A DNA stretch of 64,000 nt from Vibrio maritimus (GTDB lineage Bacteria; Pseudomonadota; Gammaproteobacteria; Enterobacterales; Vibrionaceae), in assembly GCA_003263775.1 (NCBI GenBank), contig JYJJ01000034.1, positions 1 to 64,000 of the forward strand, read 5' to 3'. Below, piece after piece: positions 29,550-39,614 of the stretch. The notes below the pieces were generated by a model that was given only the letters and a program-made list of their open reading frames with translations, had not been told where the DNA came from and did not search any database. Position numbers and translations under genes: made by a program. The number at the start of each line of letters is the position of its first letter. Position 1 is the first letter of the stretch.

Positions 29550-30656
29550 TGACTAAAGCCATTCCAATATCAACCTTTGCAGTTCTAGGGCTCATCTCTC
29601 TAAGCGCTCACTCAGCGGTCTAGCGACAACACAAATCGCCACAGTAGAGAGCGTCGGCAGCGCCGGTGTTGCTGGCGTGACAAACCATAGAGATGCCTCT
29701 GCCACTATCACCAACCCAGCAGCGCTATCGGGAATCGACACCAGTAGCGCCGTTGTGGGCCTCCAGTACGTAAATGTACAGAGCGAGTTTGCTCGCCTGC
29801 ACACCCAGCTTTCCACTGAGAGCCAAGGAGCGTTGTGGGTTCCGAACTTATCTTATGCCCACAGATTAAATGAAGATAGCGTCGTTGGTTTATCGCTTCA
29901 TTCTCCGGGTGGGTTGGGCGTCGATTACTCCAATGGTGTATCAGCAAACCCACTGAATCTTCTGGAGAGTAATCAGATTGCGGTCGTCAATCTAACGGCC
30001 GCTGCGAGCCATCAAGTGACTGAACGCCTCGCGCTTGGCGCAAGTGTAATTGCACAGTACGCCGCACTTGAGGTGGTCACAAAGGGCGGAGATATCAAAG
30101 GTGATAGTATTAGCCCAACCTTCGGTCTATCCGCTTTTTATCAAGCCACGGATACCATTAACCTCGGGGTTAACTACGTTCAGAGCGCACAGCACAGCGT
30201 GAGCACCAACCACCAGTTGCTGGGGGACGCCGCAATCAACTGGCCGGCGAGCTTAGATTTGGGGATCAGTAAGGCGTTAAACGAGAGCGTAACATTGCAA
30301 GCGAACCTCGGTTGGCAGTCGTGGAGTGATTATGATGACGGCTATCAAGATACATTCAGTACAGGAGTGGCCATCCGATACACTCGAGACTCTTGGCTTT
30401 ACTACTCGGGCGTAAGCTATGACTCGAGCCCTGTCGATGAACACCAACGAGATACGCTGCTTCCCCTTGATAAGCAATGGCGTATTGGTCTTGGCGCTGA
30501 GAAATCGTTGAACTCAGGGGCAAAAATGGGCATTGCTACCAGTATCAAGACCTTGGGCAAGGTGAGATCACCTCAAACGAGTATCAAGCATTTAGACCCA
30601 GCGGACAATATGACTCAAACCGAGTTCACTTTGTAACGCTATCCTACCGATACTAG
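29550..30656 (+). pseudogene. FadL/OmpP1-family outer-membrane protein, two frameshifts
   Basis: A signal peptide (MTKAIPISTF...SAHSA) at 29550 breaks near 29618 where one G is missing. The body then matches the FadL/OmpP1 family: SVGSAGVAGVTNHRDASATITNPAAL is the typical N-terminal hatch region. Near 30558 one C is missing; the other frame gives GEITSNEYQAF... and ends VTLSYRY at 30656, a proper terminal beta-strand. FadL proteins pass hydrophobic compounds across the outer membrane. At about 365 residues it is on the short side for the family. Confidence 0.85.
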
Positions 30657-30663
30657 CAAAAAC

Positions 30664-30697
30664 AAAAGCCCCAACCGCTTAGCGATTGGGGCTTTAA
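30664..30697. terminator. Bidirectional terminator between FadL-like and arginase-family genes
   Basis: AAAGCCCCAA and its complement form a 10-bp stem with an 11-base loop containing a further short pair, flanked by A/T runs. Confidence 0.8.
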
Positions 30698-30721
30698 ATC
30701 AAACATTATCAGTCAACGTAA

Positions 30722-31873
30722 TTACAGCGATACAGAACCAAATGCTTGGTGCCAAACTGTATGACGGTTTTCGCCGCCGTTTTCTTTCTTACGTTCTTCT
30801 GCTAGCCAGCAAAGTAGTTCCCAACCGAAACCAGCTGCAATGATGCCGTCTTTATCTGTTGGGTCAGTGTCTGGTGTGTACTCAGCTACGTCAGCACCAA
30901 CAAGACGAACTTTACCCGATGCCTTCACTTTACGAATGATGTCGTAAACCTGAAGGTGAGTCAGACCGAATGGATCTGGGCTCGAGTTTGAACGGCAGAA
31001 CGCAGTATCTAGTGCGTCTAGGTCAAATGTGAAGTATACCGGACCGCCATCACCACAAAGTTCGATGATCTTGTCTGCTACTGCATCAACGCCTTGCTCG
31101 TACACTTCGTTAGTCGTGAAGCCTGTAGTACCAAATGCGATGTGGTTACCTTTAACAAGTGCAGTTTGACGACCACGCATACCAATTTGTACTGTGCGCT
31201 CTGGATCCGCTAGACCTTCAGAGTACAGTTTTGGTAGCCAGTGACCTGACGTGTATGGGTAGTCAAAGTCAGCGCGAGTTGATAGGTCATAGTGCGCATC
31301 GAAGTGGATAACGCGAAGAGGACCGTACTTCTCACCTAGTGCACGCATTGTTGGGTATGGAATTGTGTGGTCACCACCAAATACTAGCGGTGTACAATCT
31401 TTTTCAACAACCATGTGGTGTAGAAGCTCTGTTAGTTGCTCAACTTCTGCTTTCAGCTCGAATTGGCCTAGGCTATCCCAGTTACCGTAGTCAGAGATAC
31501 GACACCATTCGAATGGGATTTCACCGTTATCACCAACTGTACCCATACCCATTTTACTTAGGTGGCGCAGACGCTGTGGTGCGAACTTGTGTGAAGAACC
31601 AGTAGGAGAACATTTTTCAATGCCCATACCGTAGATAACAACATCGGTGTTATCTAGATCTTGTGAGAATGGCGCTTGGTAGAAACCTAGGTAATCTTTG
31701 TTGATGAAGCTCATTTGCTCGATACCCTTGCCGCCGCCTTGCTCTTTAACACGAGCTAGGTATGCCGCAACTTCTGGGTCTAGGTTGTCTGCTGCAGAAA
31801 CGTTTTCCCAGATGTGCTTATATTTCGCTACTTTTTCTGGGTCGATTGCAGGCCACTTTTTGATGTTAGACAT
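30722..31873 (-). CDS. Arginase/agmatinase/formimidoylglutamase-family ureohydrolase
   Basis: This 383-residue protein has the binuclear-metal motifs of ureohydrolases: GGDHT, DAHYD and DLDALD. The last motif usually continues with a proline-rich P-x-x-x-P segment; here it continues TAFCRSNSSPDPFGL. The protein is longer than SpeB (about 310) by an extended N-terminus and a C-terminal tail ending HQAFGSVSL. The reaction is likely hydrolysis of a guanidino or formimino group; the substrate is uncertain. Codon use is that of a well expressed gene. It stands alone. Confidence 0.82.
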   Translation of the reverse strand: MSNIKKWPAIDPEKVAKYKHIWENVSAADNLDPEVAAYLARVKEQGGGKGIEQMSFINKDYLGFYQAPFSQDLDNTDVVIYGMGIEKCSPTGSSHKFAPQRLRHLSKMGMGTVGDNGEIPFEWCRISDYGNWDSLGQFELKAEVEQLTELLHHMVVEKDCTPLVFGGDHTIPYPTMRALGEKYGPLRVIHFDAHYDLSTRADFDYPYTSGHWLPKLYSEGLADPERTVQIGMRGRQTALVKGNHIAFGTTGFTTNEVYEQGVDAVADKIIELCGDGGPVYFTFDLDALDTAFCRSNSSPDPFGLTHLQVYDIIRKVKASGKVRLVGADVAEYTPDTDPTDKDGIIAAGFGWELLCWLAEERKKENGGENRHTVWHQAFGSVSL

Positions 31874-32049
31874 GATATTGCCTCTCTACTTGGTTGATGG
31901 CTCAATACTAGCGTAACAATTTGGACACCAACAGTAACAGTAGGTACACTTTACGTTCTCACAAACGTAAATTACCAAGGTTACCTTTGAGCAGTTTGGG
32001 ACATTATCCGTCTTACGAAGTACAGGAAGTGATGGACTGTTTGAAAACG

Positions 32050-33645
32050 CTAATTCGTGACAGTGGCCAAGCGTAACCTCGCATGCTCCAATGTCGCGCG
32101 AAGGGAGTCATCAAGTATCATGACGTCAAGTTGCTGCGCAGCGATAGCGTTAATGTCTATCACGCTTTGTTTAGCCTCGCTCCAATATTGCCTAGCCGTC
32201 TCTTCTTGGCCTGCGACTTGATAAATCAAAGCAAGTAGAGTGGTTTGCAGCACATTTCCTTCTACGTAAAACAAATCCAGGCTTTGCAGCGCGGCTTCAT
32301 TGTCTTGTTGACGAATGGCATTCAACGCTTGGCTTAGCTTAAGCCAGATTGGGAAATAATCATCCTTGCCCAGCAGATTGGTCAAAATCTTGATCCCGTA
32401 ATCAAAATTGCCCGACAAGCACACTAGCCAACCCACCGCGCCAATCGTGTAGTGAGAGTTGGGATTAAGCTGAATAATACGCTCAGCACAGCCGCTGACT
32501 TTCTGTGGATTGTTTGTCAGCAATGCCCACCAAGCTTGAGCCAACATCACTTCGCCATCACGCGGGGCATAATCCAACGCTTTCGAGACCAACTTTTCGC
32601 AGCGCTCAATGACCTCGTCATAGCTCATCATGCCAAAGAGTAAGGCGTCACAATAAAGCTGAGCTAACGTAGCCAAGGTTCTCGCATCATTGGCGTATCG
32701 ACCAGCGACCAACTGTTGATAGAGTGTAATCATATCTTGTAGGCGCTCCTGACTCATTTTGGTCAGGTACTCCAAATAATAGAGACGCGCTTGATAGTCG
32801 TTGAGTGAGACCGAGTCTTGCTGCTTAACACGCTGAAATTCATGCATCGATATCACGCCATAGGAAGACGCCATTTTTGTCGCTATGCGTTGCACCACCG
32901 AGAGTTGGTCGCCAAGCACATCCTCGCTAGAGACTGTTAAAACAAATCGCTCACTCCAAATTTGCAGACCGTGCTCTGTCTCATTGAGTGCGACAGTAAC
33001 ACGCAGGGACTCACCGGCACGGCGCACTGATCCAGACACAACGTAGCGTGCGCCTAGTTTTTCGCGAAACTCACTCAACGACAATGAACCTCCCGCCATT
33101 TCTTGCACCCGTAGCGGCGATATCACCGCTAGCTGCTCAAATAAACCCAATGCATGGCTGAGCTCTTCTTGCAGCGACAATGCGACTTCATTGCAGATCG
33201 GATCTTGCAAGGTCATAGCAAAAGGCTGAACCACAAGAGTCGGATAATTAATACTTGGGATAAATGGTGAAGGCTCAGCGCTCTCTCTAAGAGCAAACTC
33301 TGGCATGTAACTGCGCTTTGGCAGAGAGATGACGATAAGCTCGCGGTCGCTGTTGCTTTCATAAAAAGCCGCCAGCAGCTTGCGTAGTTTCGTTGCCAGC
33401 ATACGAACCATAGGATCCGAGGACGGGTTAAAGCTCGGTGGCTTTTCAAACAGATCTGTCGCGATTGAATATTGAGTGAGCTGACTACCTTGACCTGCCA
33501 GCGCCTGCTCCACAATGTAGCGTAAAAACGCCACCAGCTTGGGCGACGAATAGAACGGCGGGAAGACAACGATCTTCTCTAAGGTGCTCTGGATTTGCTG
33601 CTCCGTGATGGGCTTCGGCATAGGTATAGACTCGGGGCTTGGCAT
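32050..33645 (-). CDS. TolB/TPR protein with adenylate-cyclase-like N-terminal domain, probable signalling protein
   Basis: This 531-residue protein has three parts. Residues about 12-115 match the N-terminal domain often called adenylate-cyclase-associated (FPPFYSSPKLVAFLRYIVEQAL, IATDLFEKPPSFNPSSDPMVRMLATKLRKLL, LPKRSYMPEF). Residues about 130-260 resemble the TolB-N/FlgO-like fold (VQPFAMTLQDP...LGARYVVSGSVRRAGESLRV). The rest is helical and TPR-like. No nucleotide cyclase catalytic domain is present. A sensing or DNA-binding role is inferred. It faces away from the ureohydrolase and is followed upstream by an AraC gene. Confidence 0.72.
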   Translation of the reverse strand: MPSPESIPMPKPITEQQIQSTLEKIVVFPPFYSSPKLVAFLRYIVEQALAGQGSQLTQYSIATDLFEKPPSFNPSSDPMVRMLATKLRKLLAAFYESNSDRELIVISLPKRSYMPEFALRESAEPSPFIPSINYPTLVVQPFAMTLQDPICNEVALSLQEELSHALGLFEQLAVISPLRVQEMAGGSLSLSEFREKLGARYVVSGSVRRAGESLRVTVALNETEHGLQIWSERFVLTVSSEDVLGDQLSVVQRIATKMASSYGVISMHEFQRVKQQDSVSLNDYQARLYYLEYLTKMSQERLQDMITLYQQLVAGRYANDARTLATLAQLYCDALLFGMMSYDEVIERCEKLVSKALDYAPRDGEVMLAQAWWALLTNNPQKVSGCAERIIQLNPNSHYTIGAVGWLVCLSGNFDYGIKILTNLLGKDDYFPIWLKLSQALNAIRQQDNEAALQSLDLFYVEGNVLQTTLLALIYQVAGQEETARQYWSEAKQSVIDINAIAAQQLDVMILDDSLRATLEHARLRLATVTN

Positions 33646-33707
33646 ACTTACTCAAACTAAAGTGCTTTATTTTTACTAGTTTATCACCTAGCGAGGTGTT
33701 TCCAAAT

Positions 33708-34484
33708 CTAGTGACCTTCGATGATGTATTTGCCCGGCGTCTCTCCGGTCTGTTGGCGAAAAAATGCCACAAAGGCGCTATCACTGGAAAAATCGAGTGA
33801 AGCAGCCGTATCCGCAACACTGTTTCCCTCCGAAAGTGACTGGACCGCCATCAGCAAACGCCACTGCTGACGCCATGATTGATATGGCATGCCCGTCTCC
33901 TTGCTAAAAATACGCGAGACGGTTTTAGCGCTGGCTCCAACCGTATTAGCGACTTGATTGAGAGGCGGGGGCAAATAGTCTTGACTCAACACACCATCTA
34001 ACCAATTGGACAACCTTCTGTCACTGGGAAGTGGCAGTGCCAACTCTTCTTTTTGTGCGGCTTGAAGCTCTTCAAAAAACAGCGCAGTCATGTGAATTTG
34101 CTCTGCCGTCGGTTTGTCCCATTCCCACATTGCCATGCGTTCGATGAGCTCTCGAAGTAAGGGGTTAATTGAGAATACGGTGACCGCTTCTGGCGCCGAT
34201 GTGCAAATATCGACATCAAAATACAGCGATCGATAAGCGACAACATTGCTCATTCTTGCATAATGCTCAATGCCTGCTGGAATCCACGCAGCACGTGTTG
34301 GCGGTAGGATGCACTTAGCCCCATCAAGAGAAATCGACATACAGCCTGAAGCGGCAAAGAGTAATTGATGTTTATGATGACGATGCATGCCAGAATCATG
34401 CGTTCCAACCATGGCAGCAATACCGACAACTTGGTTATCAATGCTATCTGCATCAAACTGACTGTTCGCATCAATAATCGCCAT
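33708..34484 (-). CDS. AraC-family transcriptional regulator with cupin N-terminal domain
   Basis: This 258-residue protein has an N-terminal cupin (HDSGMHRHHKHQLLFAASG, then PPTRAAWIPAGIEH) and a C-terminal pair of helix-turn-helix units (LNQVANTVGASAKTVSRIFSKETG; VADTAASLDFSSDSAFVAFFRQQTG). It resembles regulators of small efflux genes. The MFS pump at 34599-35723 lies directly upstream on the same strand with a terminator between, so it may be the target. Confidence 0.88.
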   Translation of the reverse strand: MAIIDANSQFDADSIDNQVVGIAAMVGTHDSGMHRHHKHQLLFAASGCMSISLDGAKCILPPTRAAWIPAGIEHYARMSNVVAYRSLYFDVDICTSAPEAVTVFSINPLLRELIERMAMWEWDKPTAEQIHMTALFFEELQAAQKEELALPLPSDRRLSNWLDGVLSQDYLPPPLNQVANTVGASAKTVSRIFSKETGMPYQSWRQQWRLLMAVQSLSEGNSVADTAASLDFSSDSAFVAFFRQQTGETPGKYIIEGH

Positions 34485-34558
34485 GCATCCCCACTCACTT
34501 TATCCAAAGTTCAATTAATATTAACGATTTAAACAGCAATTGCCAAAGTTACGCATCA

Positions 34559-34595
34559 ACAAAAAACGGCCTCTTCACTAAGTAAAGAGACCGTC
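34559..34595 (-). terminator. Terminator of the Bcr-type MFS gene
   Basis: On the - strand ACGGTCTCTT / AAGAGGCCGT forms a stem with one G-U pair and ends in TTTTTT. Confidence 0.85.
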
Positions 34596-34598
34596 AAA

Positions 34599-35723
34599 TC
34601 ACAATCTTTTAGCGCTCAATGTCACCAACAAGGCCACGGCACTACAAGCGAGTAACACCACGCCTAGATTCTGAATAGCGCCAGCAAGACCGAGCCCTGC
34701 GCCTATCATTAGGTAGTACATCAGCCCAAGCAACGCACCTGCACTGCCCGCTTGCTGTTTGTACTCCGTCAGTGCAGTGCTCAGTACATTGGGAATCGCA
34801 ATACCAAATGACATAACAACCAACATCATTGGCGCAACAAACCAAATCGAGCCAAGCAAAGCATAAACACCCACGGAACCCAGCGTGAGCAGTACCGCTG
34901 ACACACACAGCAGTAACCACTGTGACAAGCCTTTTGATAACAGAGCTTTGTTCAAATAGCTTCCCAATAAAGTACCCACGCCCAATACAACACCGCTATA
35001 ACCAAATTGCTCTGCATTAAAGCCGAGTTCAGCAAAACGAAATGCCCCCAATTGGTAATAGGAGAATAACGCGATGTTATAAAGCGCGACCAATAACGCA
35101 GATTGCCAGATCTTTGCATCTTTCATCATGCGCATACTTAAACCCGCAAGTTGCAGTGGCTGTTTTTGCTGCTGTGTTTCCGGCAGCTTGACTAGGTTAT
35201 AAACGAACAGACCAAAAGCCATAATAAACAGCGTTAGAAACACATATTGGTAGCCACCAGCTTGCGATAGCTGACCACCGAGCAACATGCCAACAACCGG
35301 GCTAATTGAAATGCCCATCCCCATTAAGCTAAACACTTTGCCCAGCTCTTCTCCGCGAAACACATCGCGCAGCATGGTTTGGGTGACAACGGAGCCTACT
35401 GCAATACCAAATGCACTCACTGATCGTGCCAACATCACTGTGGAAAAATTGTCTGTCTGCATCGCCACTAAGGCCGAAGCGCCATAGATGAGAAGGCCCA
35501 ACAGCATCGTCGGACGTCTGCCCCACTTATCGGCCAACACACCCCAAACCACCACACCAACAGCAAATGCCGAAAAGTAAATCGATAGCGTTTGAGCAGC
35601 CTGCGCATAACTCACCGCGAACGACTGTGCAATTGAACCTAGCGCCGGACTGTAAATGGTTTCCACAATTTGTGGGAACATCAGCATCACAACCATCAGC
35701 CACAAAGAAGGTTTTGTATTCAT
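34599..35723 (-). CDS. MFS multidrug efflux protein, Bcr/CflA type
   Basis: This protein of about 374 residues has twelve membrane segments. The MFS motif A appears as GVLADKWGRRPTML and the drug:H+ antiporter motif C region as VGMLLGGQLSQ. The PQIVETIYSPALGSIAQSF start is like Bcr/CflA pumps. The ATG at 35723 follows AGGA; 35759 would add a polar leader. Export of a drug or metabolite across the inner membrane is inferred. Confidence 0.87.
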   Translation of the reverse strand: MNTKPSLWLMVVMLMFPQIVETIYSPALGSIAQSFAVSYAQAAQTLSIYFSAFAVGVVVWGVLADKWGRRPTMLLGLLIYGASALVAMQTDNFSTVMLARSVSAFGIAVGSVVTQTMLRDVFRGEELGKVFSLMGMGISISPVVGMLLGGQLSQAGGYQYVFLTLFIMAFGLFVYNLVKLPETQQQKQPLQLAGLSMRMMKDAKIWQSALLVALYNIALFSYYQLGAFRFAELGFNAEQFGYSGVVLGVGTLLGSYLNKALLSKGLSQWLLLCVSAVLLTLGSVGVYALLGSIWFVAPMMLVVMSFGIAIPNVLSTALTEYKQQAGSAGALLGLMYYLMIGAGLGLAGAIQNLGVVLLACSAVALLVTLSAKRL

Positions 35724-35834
35724 TTTTGTGTCCTCGTTATTCTTTAACATGGGACGCATTATGAAGTGGTAATCAATTATCCCGTTATCAACATAAATAC
35801 AATGAATGTCAAAATGGAGACAAATATAAGACCC

Positions 35835-35859
35835 AAAAAAGGAGCCTACTAGGCTCCTT
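35835..35859 (-). terminator. Terminator of the siderophore importer operon
   Basis: AAGGAGCCTA and its complement around a single base, followed by a T run on the - strand, just past the ATPase gene. Confidence 0.85.
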
Positions 35860-35878
35860 CATTGATTCACAGTCAAAA

Positions 35879-36639
35879 CTAGCTATTGAAGTAGAGACAG
35901 ACCTTGCGCCCATCGACCTCACGGATATCAAACGGGATCTCGTAGATGGCTTCCATGGTCTCCTGCTGGACCACTTCATCAACTTTGCCCGACTTGATGA
36001 CCTTGCCTTTCTTCATCGCTACGATGTTGTCCGAGTAGCAAGACGCAAAATTAATGTCGTGAATAACAATCACCACAGCCTTATTGAAGTCGTGCGCGAG
36101 ACGACGAAGCGTGTGCATGATTTCAACTGAGTGTTTGATATCAAGGTTATTTAAAGGCTCATCCAAGAACACATAGTCGGTATCTTGTGCCACCACCATG
36201 CGATGAACGCCATTTGACGCTGACCGCCACTGAGCTGGTCAAGGTACTTATTTTGGATCTCTTCAATCCCTAGATGACCGAGAGCCTGGTCGATGATCTC
36301 ATTGTCTTCTGTCGTTAGACGACCACCCGAATGTGGAAAGCGACCAAAAGACACCAACTCACGAATGGTAAAACGCATATTGATGTTGTTGGATTGACGA
36401 AGTACGGCGAGGTGTTTTGCCAGCTCTTTGGTATCCCATTGGGCAAGCAGCTTATCGCCAATCACGACTTCACCCGCATCGCTCTCTGTCAGGCGGCTTG
36501 CCATCGATAGCAGCGTACTTTTACCTGCACCGTTAGGGCCAATAATCGAAGTCACTTCTCCTTTCGGGAAAAGCGCATCTGCATCTTGCACAACGAAGGT
36601 TTTGCCGTACTTTTTACTTAGACCTGTTAACTTAATCAC
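35879..36639 (-). pseudogene. Iron-siderophore ABC transporter ATPase (VctC/FatE-like), one frameshift
   Basis: The first frame gives Walker [12 protein letters not shown] and the signature LSGGQRQ, then breaks at MAFIA. The second frame gives MVVAQDTDYVFLDEPLNNLD (Walker B) to the end. One added A at GCATGG near 36199 (GCAATG expected) joins them to about 253 residues. It is the energy unit for the two permeases just upstream. Family resemblance is to the VctC, FatE, YclP group for catechol-type siderophores. Confidence 0.88.
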
Positions 36640-36650
36640 TGTTATACCTC

Positions 36651-37601
36651 TTAATTAATTCTGTTTCTTAGCAATAAGAACAGGAAGTAGGAGCCACCGA
36701 CGAGATTGATGATCACGCTGATCGTCGTCTGGAACGCTAATACTTTTTCAACAAACCACTGACCTGTCACCAACAAAAATACCGCTAGTAAACTGCTCGC
36801 GACGATCAGAAAACGGTGCTGATAGTGCCTAAAGATTTCACGAGTTAAACTCACCGTGATCAAACCAAAAAACAGCACAGGCCCCACCAAGGCCGTAGAA
36901 ATAGCAATCATGATAGTAATGAGGATCATCACACGCTGAGTGAGTTGCTGAGTATTGACACCAAGGCTTGTCGCGTTGTCTGTCCCTAGCCAAAGTACAT
37001 CCAGCCTTGGCGCGTAGTAGAACAGAGTTGCCAAGCAGAGTGAGAGTGGGATTAAGCTCCAGTAGACCAATTTAGCATTCACGTTGTTAAAGCTCGCGAA
37101 CATGGAGTTTTGAATGCTCGCGAATTCATTCGGGTCTACCAACATGGTCAAAAAGCCGGTCACACTGCTAAACAAACTGCCGCAGACAATACCAATCAAC
37201 AATAGCGTGAAAACATTGCTGTCCTTACGCTTGAAGTAAAAATGGAACAGAAGCAGTGAGAAGCCAATCATGACACACGTAGATAGCAAAAAGTTGCTCA
37301 TTGTGTGAATCACCCAAAAACTGGTGCTGCCAAGAATGACTACCATCAGAACTTGCACCATCAAATACAAGCTATCGAAGCCCAATATCGATGGCGTTAA
37401 AATACGGTTGTTGGTGATGGTTTGAAACACCAAAGAAGACGCAGAGATCGCAACGGCGGCCAGCACAATTGCCAGTACCTTAGGAATACGGCGCGATAGG
37501 AAAAATTGGTAGTTGTCGGCCGTCAATCCCTGCCCCACAAACCAAGCGATAATCGCCACACATCCCGCGATGAGTAAGGAAATTTTCAGTGAATCACGCA
37601 T
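36651..37601 (-). CDS. Iron-siderophore ABC transporter permease (VctG/FatC-like)
   Basis: This 316-residue FecCD-family permease has eight to ten membrane segments; it keeps the SLVFQTITNNRILTPSILGFDSLY region where BtuC-type permeases meet the ATPase and binding protein. It overlaps the end of the first permease by eight bases and ends 11 bases before the ATPase, so translation is coupled. It forms the second half of the heterodimeric channel. Confidence 0.88.
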   Translation of the reverse strand: MRDSLKISLLIAGCVAIIAWFVGQGLTADNYQFFLSRRIPKVLAIVLAAVAISASSLVFQTITNNRILTPSILGFDSLYLMVQVLMVVILGSTSFWVIHTMSNFLLSTCVMIGFSLLLFHFYFKRKDSNVFTLLLIGIVCGSLFSSVTGFLTMLVDPNEFASIQNSMFASFNNVNAKLVYWSLIPLSLCLATLFYYAPRLDVLWLGTDNATSLGVNTQQLTQRVMILITIMIAISTALVGPVLFFGLITVSLTREIFRHYQHRFLIVASSLLAVFLLVTGQWFVEKVLAFQTTISVIINLVGGSYFLFLLLRNRIN

Positions 37602-38552
37602 TGCGCTTCTCTCTCAACACCAGATAAATAAACACTGCACCACCGAAAATACTGATGATCATCGAGATAGGCATTTCATAAGGGAAAATAATCAAGCGAC
37701 CTAAAATGTCACAAGCAAGGACGAGAATGACGCCCCAGTAAGCTGTCCAAGGCAAGATCCGCTTCATGTTATCGCCCATAAACAGCGACACGATATTCGG
37801 CACGATAAGACCAAGGAATGGGATAACGCCAACGATCATCACGACTGTAGAGGAGCTAACTGCAACTAAAATGACGCCAATAAAGACAATCTTCTGATAG
37901 TCGAGGCCGATATTCTTAGCGAAGCTTTCACCCACGCTCGCGGCACTGAACTGTCGAGCATAGAAATAGGCCAAAAGACATGCAGGTACTGCTAAATATA
38001 AGATCTCGTAGTTACCTTGCAGCACGCTGGCAAAATTAGCCACTGTCCACGAAGACATGGTTTGCACCAAGTCGTACTTGTAGGCAATGAAGGTAGTGAG
38101 CGCAGAAATCACGTTGCCATACATGATACCGATAAGCGGCACGAGAACTGCGTTCTTAAATTGCAGCCTTTGCAAGAAGCGCACGAATATCAACGTACCT
38201 GCAACGGCGAAAAAGAAGATGGCGCCCAAGTGTACCCATTGGCTAGCACCGCCAAGGAAAATTAGCCAACAACGTAGCCAAGCAGCGCACAGTCAATAGT
38301 GCCCGTCGTCGATGGTGACGCGAAACGGTTCTGCACGATTTGCTGCATGATGAGACCTGCGACACTTAAACCAGCACCGGCAAGAATGATGGCAAGCAAT
38401 CTAGGAACGCGGCTGACGACATAGATGGAATAGGCATGCTCATCACCACGAAACAAGTCGGCCAGTGAAACAGAAGCAGCGCCAAGAACTAGAGAGCAGA
38501 CGGCCAATACAATAAGCAGAGCAGTCGCCAAAATGGTTTTATGAATGGTCAT
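37594..38552 (-). pseudogene. Iron-siderophore ABC transporter permease (VctD/FatD-like), one frameshift
   Basis: The first 97 residues have the FecCD start (SRVPRLLAIILAGAGLSVAGLIMQQIVQNRFASPSTTG) and break after ALLGYVVG. The other frame runs LIFLGGASQWVHLGAIFFF and on to 37594. One added C in GGCTAA near 38265 (GGCCTAA expected) joins them to about 319 residues. It pairs with the downstream permease. Confidence 0.87.
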
Positions 38553-38584
38553 TACAACGATGGGCTAAAAAGATACTTAACGAG

Positions 38585-38614
38585 AAAAGTCTCTGCTAAT
38601 TAGCAGAGACTTTT
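38585..38614 (-). terminator. Palindromic hairpin between binding-protein and permease genes
   Basis: AAAAGTCTCTGCTAA is followed directly by its perfect complement. It lies just after the binding-protein gene on the - strand and ends in TTTT. It probably acts as a partial terminator or stabiliser that lets the binding protein be made in excess over the membrane parts. Confidence 0.75.
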
Positions 38615-38627
38615 AATGGAGAACAAA

Positions 38628-39548
38628 TTAGTTCAATGCTTTGTCGATATCACTGATCATGGTTTGCGTTGCGGTTACACCGCCACCTGAGATATACCAA
38701 GCGTTTGGATCGATATAAACAATCTTGTTGTTTTTCGCCGCAGGCGTTGAATCCACTAACGGGTTGTTAAACAGCTCTTTCGCTTTACCCACACTGCGGC
38801 CAATCGCTTGTTCGCGGTCAAGAATGAAGATCACTTCTGGCTGAGCATCGGCAACATATTCAAACGAAATAAGGCTACCGTGCGAGCCTTCAATTGGCGC
38901 TACTTTTTTGCTGCTGGACTCAGCAAAACCAAAATCATCAAACACAATTGAGAAGCGGCTACCTTTGTTGAACATCGCTACGTTGCTGCCATTGTTCATT
39001 AGCATTAGCGCATTTAGATTTTGCTTCGCGACTTTAGATGAAGCACTGTCAAGTTGCTGCTGAGTTTCAGCAATAAGTGCTTCCACTTCGTCTTGCTTGT
39101 CAAACAGTTTACCCAGCATACGCCAGTTTTCTTGCGTGTCTTGCCAGTACTGACCGTTATCAACGTAGAACATGACGGTCGGTGCAATCTGGTTAAGATC
39201 ATCGTATACGCGAAGCATGCGATTTTCTGCGATGATTACGTCTGGCTTTAAGGTAAAGATGGCTTCAAAATCCGGCTCACCGACAGAACCTGTGTTGCCA
39301 GTCGTTTGTTTGTAATCAGCTAGATATTCTGGAAGTAGCGAGTGAGGCGCGCCTACTGGTTTCACACCAATACGATCCAACACGTCCAGACTCCCATTGC
39401 CCAGTACCACGACACGCTTTGGTGTGCCATCAAATTCACTGGTGCCTTTAAAGTGCTGAATAGTAACGGCACTGGCCTGAGCGGCCAAAGCTAGACTTGC
39501 GGTAAGGGTTAGCGCCAAACGCTTGACGAAACCAAAGGACTGACTCAT
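38628..39548 (-). CDS. Periplasmic iron-siderophore-binding protein (VctP/YclQ-like)
   Basis: This 306-residue protein has a signal peptide (about 1-27, ending AQASA) and a class III binding-protein fold: PKRVVVLGNGSLDVLDRIGVKPVG, then EAIFTLKPDVIIAENRM and the end GVTATQTMISDIDKALN. No lipobox is seen, so it is probably soluble in the periplasm. It resembles the VctP/CeuE/YclQ group for catechol siderophores. It leads the operon with two permeases and an ATPase, and a candidate Fur box lies upstream. Confidence 0.88.
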   Translation of the reverse strand: MSQSFGFVKRLALTLTASLALAAQASAVTIQHFKGTSEFDGTPKRVVVLGNGSLDVLDRIGVKPVGAPHSLLPEYLADYKQTTGNTGSVGEPDFEAIFTLKPDVIIAENRMLRVYDDLNQIAPTVMFYVDNGQYWQDTQENWRMLGKLFDKQDEVEALIAETQQQLDSASSKVAKQNLNALMLMNNGSNVAMFNKGSRFSIVFDDFGFAESSSKKVAPIEGSHGSLISFEYVADAQPEVIFILDREQAIGRSVGKAKELFNNPLVDSTPAAKNNKIVYIDPNAWYISGGGVTATQTMISDIDKALN

Positions 39549-39614
39549 TCCGATTTCCTTATATACTTTATGGTTATAGTTAACCTGCTCATTATCACTT
39601 ACAGCAAAATAGGA

